Positions 12,815 through 14,845 of a stretch of 14,845 nucleotides of DNA are shown one piece after another (positions within the stretch are counted from its first letter, which is position 1; each line of letters starts with the position of its first letter). Origin of the DNA: JBAXGE01 sp044344145 (GTDB lineage: Bacteria > Planctomycetota > Phycisphaerae > WQYP01). The position numbers and the translations under genes are program-made. The stretch covers positions 1 through 14,845 of the forward strand of contig JBIJDM010000044.1 of the NCBI GenBank assembly GCA_044344145.1, in the 5' to 3' direction. The notes beneath the pieces are model-generated. The model ran no database searches and was not told the DNA's origin. It worked only from the letters and a program-made list of their open reading frames with translations.

Positions 12815-14845
12815 GGTTGGGCTCCTTGTGCCGGGGTCGTCCGCGCCCGCGCGGCGTCATGGTTTGCAATCAGTTCGCGGGCCTCACGAGCCAAGGTGCG
12901 GGAGCGTTCCAGTTTATCGGAGAGGTATACGATGGCTTCGTCGGTGGTGTTGACGCCGGTGGTCAGGCTGTCCACGGCGTCTTTGGTCACGGCCCATTGC
13001 AGGCCGCGTTCGCCGATCGCTTCCAAGCCCGCGCCCAGCGCCACAGGCGGGCAGAAGGCGCCCACCGCTTCAATGCTGGCTTTCAAGTCCTGCGGGAAGG
13101 GATTGCTGGGGCGATTGGGATCATGCACATGGCGGTTTAATTTCCCGCCGGCTTTCAGCAGGTTGCCGCCCTGCCCTAAAAACTCGCGGACAAACGCATT
13201 GGGCACCTGACTGGCGGCCAGTTCGGCCAGTGCGGCAGAGCCTTCCTCCCAGGCTTCCATCCGCAGGGCGTCGGCGTCGCGGGCATTGGAGGTGGCGCCC
13301 GCGTGGGGCAGGACCAGCCCCAGTTTGGCGGTGTCGAAGGCCCGCTTGGCCGTCTCCAGCCGGTGGATCTGGCTGGCGGTGAACGAGGCCATCAGTTTTT
13401 CATCCTTGAGCAGCATATCCATGCGGGTGGCATACACGCCCAACACTTCGCGCATAGCGCCGACGGCGATTTCGCGGCGCAGTTCGGCGAATTCCGTCTG
13501 CTCGGACGCCAGCCCGCCGCGCTGGTTGCGCAGGCGCTGGATTTGGTTTTCCAATTTGGTGATCCACGGTTCGTTTTTACTCATGAGGGCCTGAGCCTGT
13601 GCGTATTGGGCATCAGAGATAAAAATGCCCGGATGAAACACGCGGTGCAGCGCGGCCTCGTCCAGCACGATCACCGCGCTGCCATCATCGCCGGCCACGC
13701 TGCTGGCCACCGGGGCGGGGCCGATGAATACTGCCGGGGCGGGCGGGGTCTGGACGGGATCGGCGGTAGTATGCGGTGGTGTTTTGATGACGGTGGTCGC
13801 GGCCGGGGCGACGGTGGTTACCGGGGCGGGGGGACTAAATTGTCCGGCCACCGCTGTGGCCAGCATATTGGCGGCCTGCCGTTGCCCGGCGGAAATGGTT
13901 TCTGCGGAACCAATCGCCGTGGCGGGTGGTAATACAAAGACATGCACGGCCATGGGCGTGACGGCCACCGTTTCGGGTGGTGGCGATTGGGCACTGGCGG
14001 ATTCTGCGGTAGTGCGGGCCGTGTAGGGGGTGGGTACGGACGTGGTGGCATTGGAGACCGTGGTACTGATGCTTTGCACAGTGGACAGGGCGCTGAGGGT
14101 GCCGGCGACCGTGGCGTAATTCTGGTCAAAGGTGCCCAGCGCGGATTCGTATTGGGTTTGCAGTTTGGTGAATTTCTCCACGGCCGCGTAATACTCGCGT
14201 TCTTTCTTACTGGCCAGCGCCTTGGCCTGCAGCACACGTTTACCTTCTTCGACCATAAATTTTTCGATTTCCGCCAGACGTGCTTCCCATGTGCCTTTGA
14301 TGTTGTCGCGATCGGCAATCCAGGCATCCCGGGCCACGTTGTAGCGTTTATCTTCGGCTTCACAGGCGGCGCGCATGTTGTTGCGCTGTCGCTCCAGTGC
14401 CTGAGCGTGCTCAAATGCCGCCTGTTCACGCGGCGTTTCATACGTGCGCATCAGGGGTTCGATCTGATCGCGGAAGGCTTTCCAAGCATCCCACTTAGCC
14501 TGCACCTGCGTGTACCAGGTTTTGAGTCCGGTGAGGCGCTGGTCCAAGTCTGCCTGCTTGCGGGCATCTTCCGCGCGGGCGGTTTGCATCAGTTCGTCAT
14601 AGCGGGCATCTTTGGCCGCCTCCAGACGTTTGGCCTCGCGCTGGGCCGATTCCCATTCGCCCTTGAGGAACTTGACCTGAAATTCTGCTGAGCCTAACCC
14701 CGAGGCTTTATCCTTGGCGGTGTTCAGCGCGGAATCCAGCGCCCGCCGACCGGTGACGGCCTGATCCAGGGCTTTGCGGGCTTCGCTGTCGCGGGCCAAC
14801 TGACGGTCCAGATCATTCTCGGTTTCGCGCAGGGCTTTCAGGGTC
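12811..14845 (-). CDS. Long coiled-coil protein with central Thr/Pro/Ala linker, 5' end outside the window
   Basis: The frame is open to the window edge, so at least 677 residues are encoded and the start is upstream of 14845 (a TTG at 14799 is internal). The visible first 235 residues are a highly charged heptad-rich coiled coil (ETENDLDRQLARDSEARKAL, EWESAQREAKRLEAAKDARY, KKEREYYAAVEKFTKLQTQY). About 265-390 is a low-complexity Thr/Pro/Ala/Val linker (TPYTARTT, SPPPETVAV, TVAPAATTVIKTPPHTT). A second helical part follows, with LENQIQRLRNQRGGLASEQT near 430, and the C-terminal 100 residues include LSDKLERSRTLAREARELI. No membrane helix is seen in the visible part. It resembles structural or scaffold proteins and matches no enzyme family I know. 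Its ATGA overlap with the DUF4190-like membrane gene suggests a membrane-anchored complex. Confidence 0.85.
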   Translation of the reverse strand, partial: TLKALRETENDLDRQLARDSEARKALDQAVTGRRALDSALNTAKDKASGLGSAEFQVKFLKGEWESAQREAKRLEAAKDARYDELMQTARAEDARKQADLDQRLTGLKTWYTQVQAKWDAWKAFRDQIEPLMRTYETPREQAAFEHAQALERQRNNMRAACEAEDKRYNVARDAWIADRDNIKGTWEARLAEIEKFMVEEGKRVLQAKALASKKEREYYAAVEKFTKLQTQYESALGTFDQNYATVAGTLSALSTVQSISTTVSNATTSVPTPYTARTTAESASAQSPPPETVAVTPMAVHVFVLPPATAIGSAETISAGQRQAANMLATAVAGQFSPPAPVTTVAPAATTVIKTPPHTTADPVQTPPAPAVFIGPAPVASSVAGDDGSAVIVLDEAALHRVFHPGIFISDAQYAQAQALMSKNEPWITKLENQIQRLRNQRGGLASEQTEFAELRREIAVGAMREVLGVYATRMDMLLKDEKLMASFTASQIHRLETAKRAFDTAKLGLVLPHAGATSNARDADALRMEAWEEGSAALAELAASQVPNAFVREFLGQGGNLLKAGGKLNRHVHDPNRPSNPFPQDLKASIEAVGAFCPPVALGAGLEAIGERGLQWAVTKDAVDSLTTGVNTTDEAIVYLSDKLERSRTLAREARELIANHDAARARTTPAQGAQP

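Noticed and set aside
13724..14040. GGC/GGT-rich repetitive stretch considered as a DNA repeat array
   Set aside because: It is the coding sequence of the Thr/Pro/Ala linker of the minus-strand protein, without a fixed period.
13942..14691. Plus-strand open frame (249 codons) opposite the coiled-coil gene
   Set aside because: Phe/Gly/Leu-rich antisense image of a charged coiled coil; no ribosome-binding site or family resemblance, while the minus frame is open across 2 kb and coupled to its neighbour.

Overview
The window looks like a GC-rich chromosome segment from the PVC superphylum, most likely a planctomycete (Phycisphaerae-like). This is inferred from protein style and not from a marker gene. 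The pointers are a secreted-type beta-helix protein, a large glycoside hydrolase of the 'PFWSWN' type, an ECF sigma/zinc anti-sigma/secreted protein operon, and a DUF4190-like membrane protein beside a very long coiled-coil protein with a Thr/Pro/Ala linker. No rRNA, intact tRNA, CRISPR array, complete insertion sequence or phage gene was seen.

Layout: (1) 1-2170 is a worn carbohydrate-degradation area. It holds a 5'-truncated right-handed beta-helix protein (1-1668), then only the C-terminal tail of a second glycoside hydrolase (1716 to about 2030). That tail is broken by a -1 shift at an A6 run and runs into a GC-rich Pro/Ala stretch and a pair of 19-bp direct repeats (2119-2163) that look like one end of an insertion sequence. 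(2) 2191-4021 is a promoter and one 555-residue protein with a helical N-terminal module often seen ahead of ankyrin repeats and a C39-peptidase-like centre. Its codons end in C far more often than in its neighbours. (3) 4140-8451 is a two-gene unit with a good sigma-70 promoter: a 1032-residue GH106-like hydrolase, then an APH-fold phosphotransferase whose catalytic HGD is replaced by VGN. Together they suggest release and possible phosphorylation of a sugar. (4) 8452-8872 is a regulatory stretch with -10-like boxes, a nested inverted repeat (8532-8569) and a short signal-peptide ORF (8699-8815). (5) 8873-11300 is a tight operon (two ATGA overlaps) of ECF sigma factor, membrane zinc anti-sigma factor and a secreted protein of unknown function, closed by a clear intrinsic terminator at 11328-11356. 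(6) 11663-14845, on the minus strand and facing the sigma operon, encodes a long coiled-coil protein (5' end outside the window) coupled by ATGA to a polytopic DUF4190-like membrane protein. Between the convergent units lies a minus-strand signal-peptide/Pro-Thr-rich ORF that appears to be a truncated lipoprotein gene.

The most interesting unit is the sigma/anti-sigma/secreted-protein operon. It may be a compact envelope-signalling cassette, flanked on both sides by apparent 5' ends of exported-protein genes that point into it, as if the cassette replaced their 3' parts. Second is the hydrolase plus atypical kinase pair. Neither is proven new from sequence alone.
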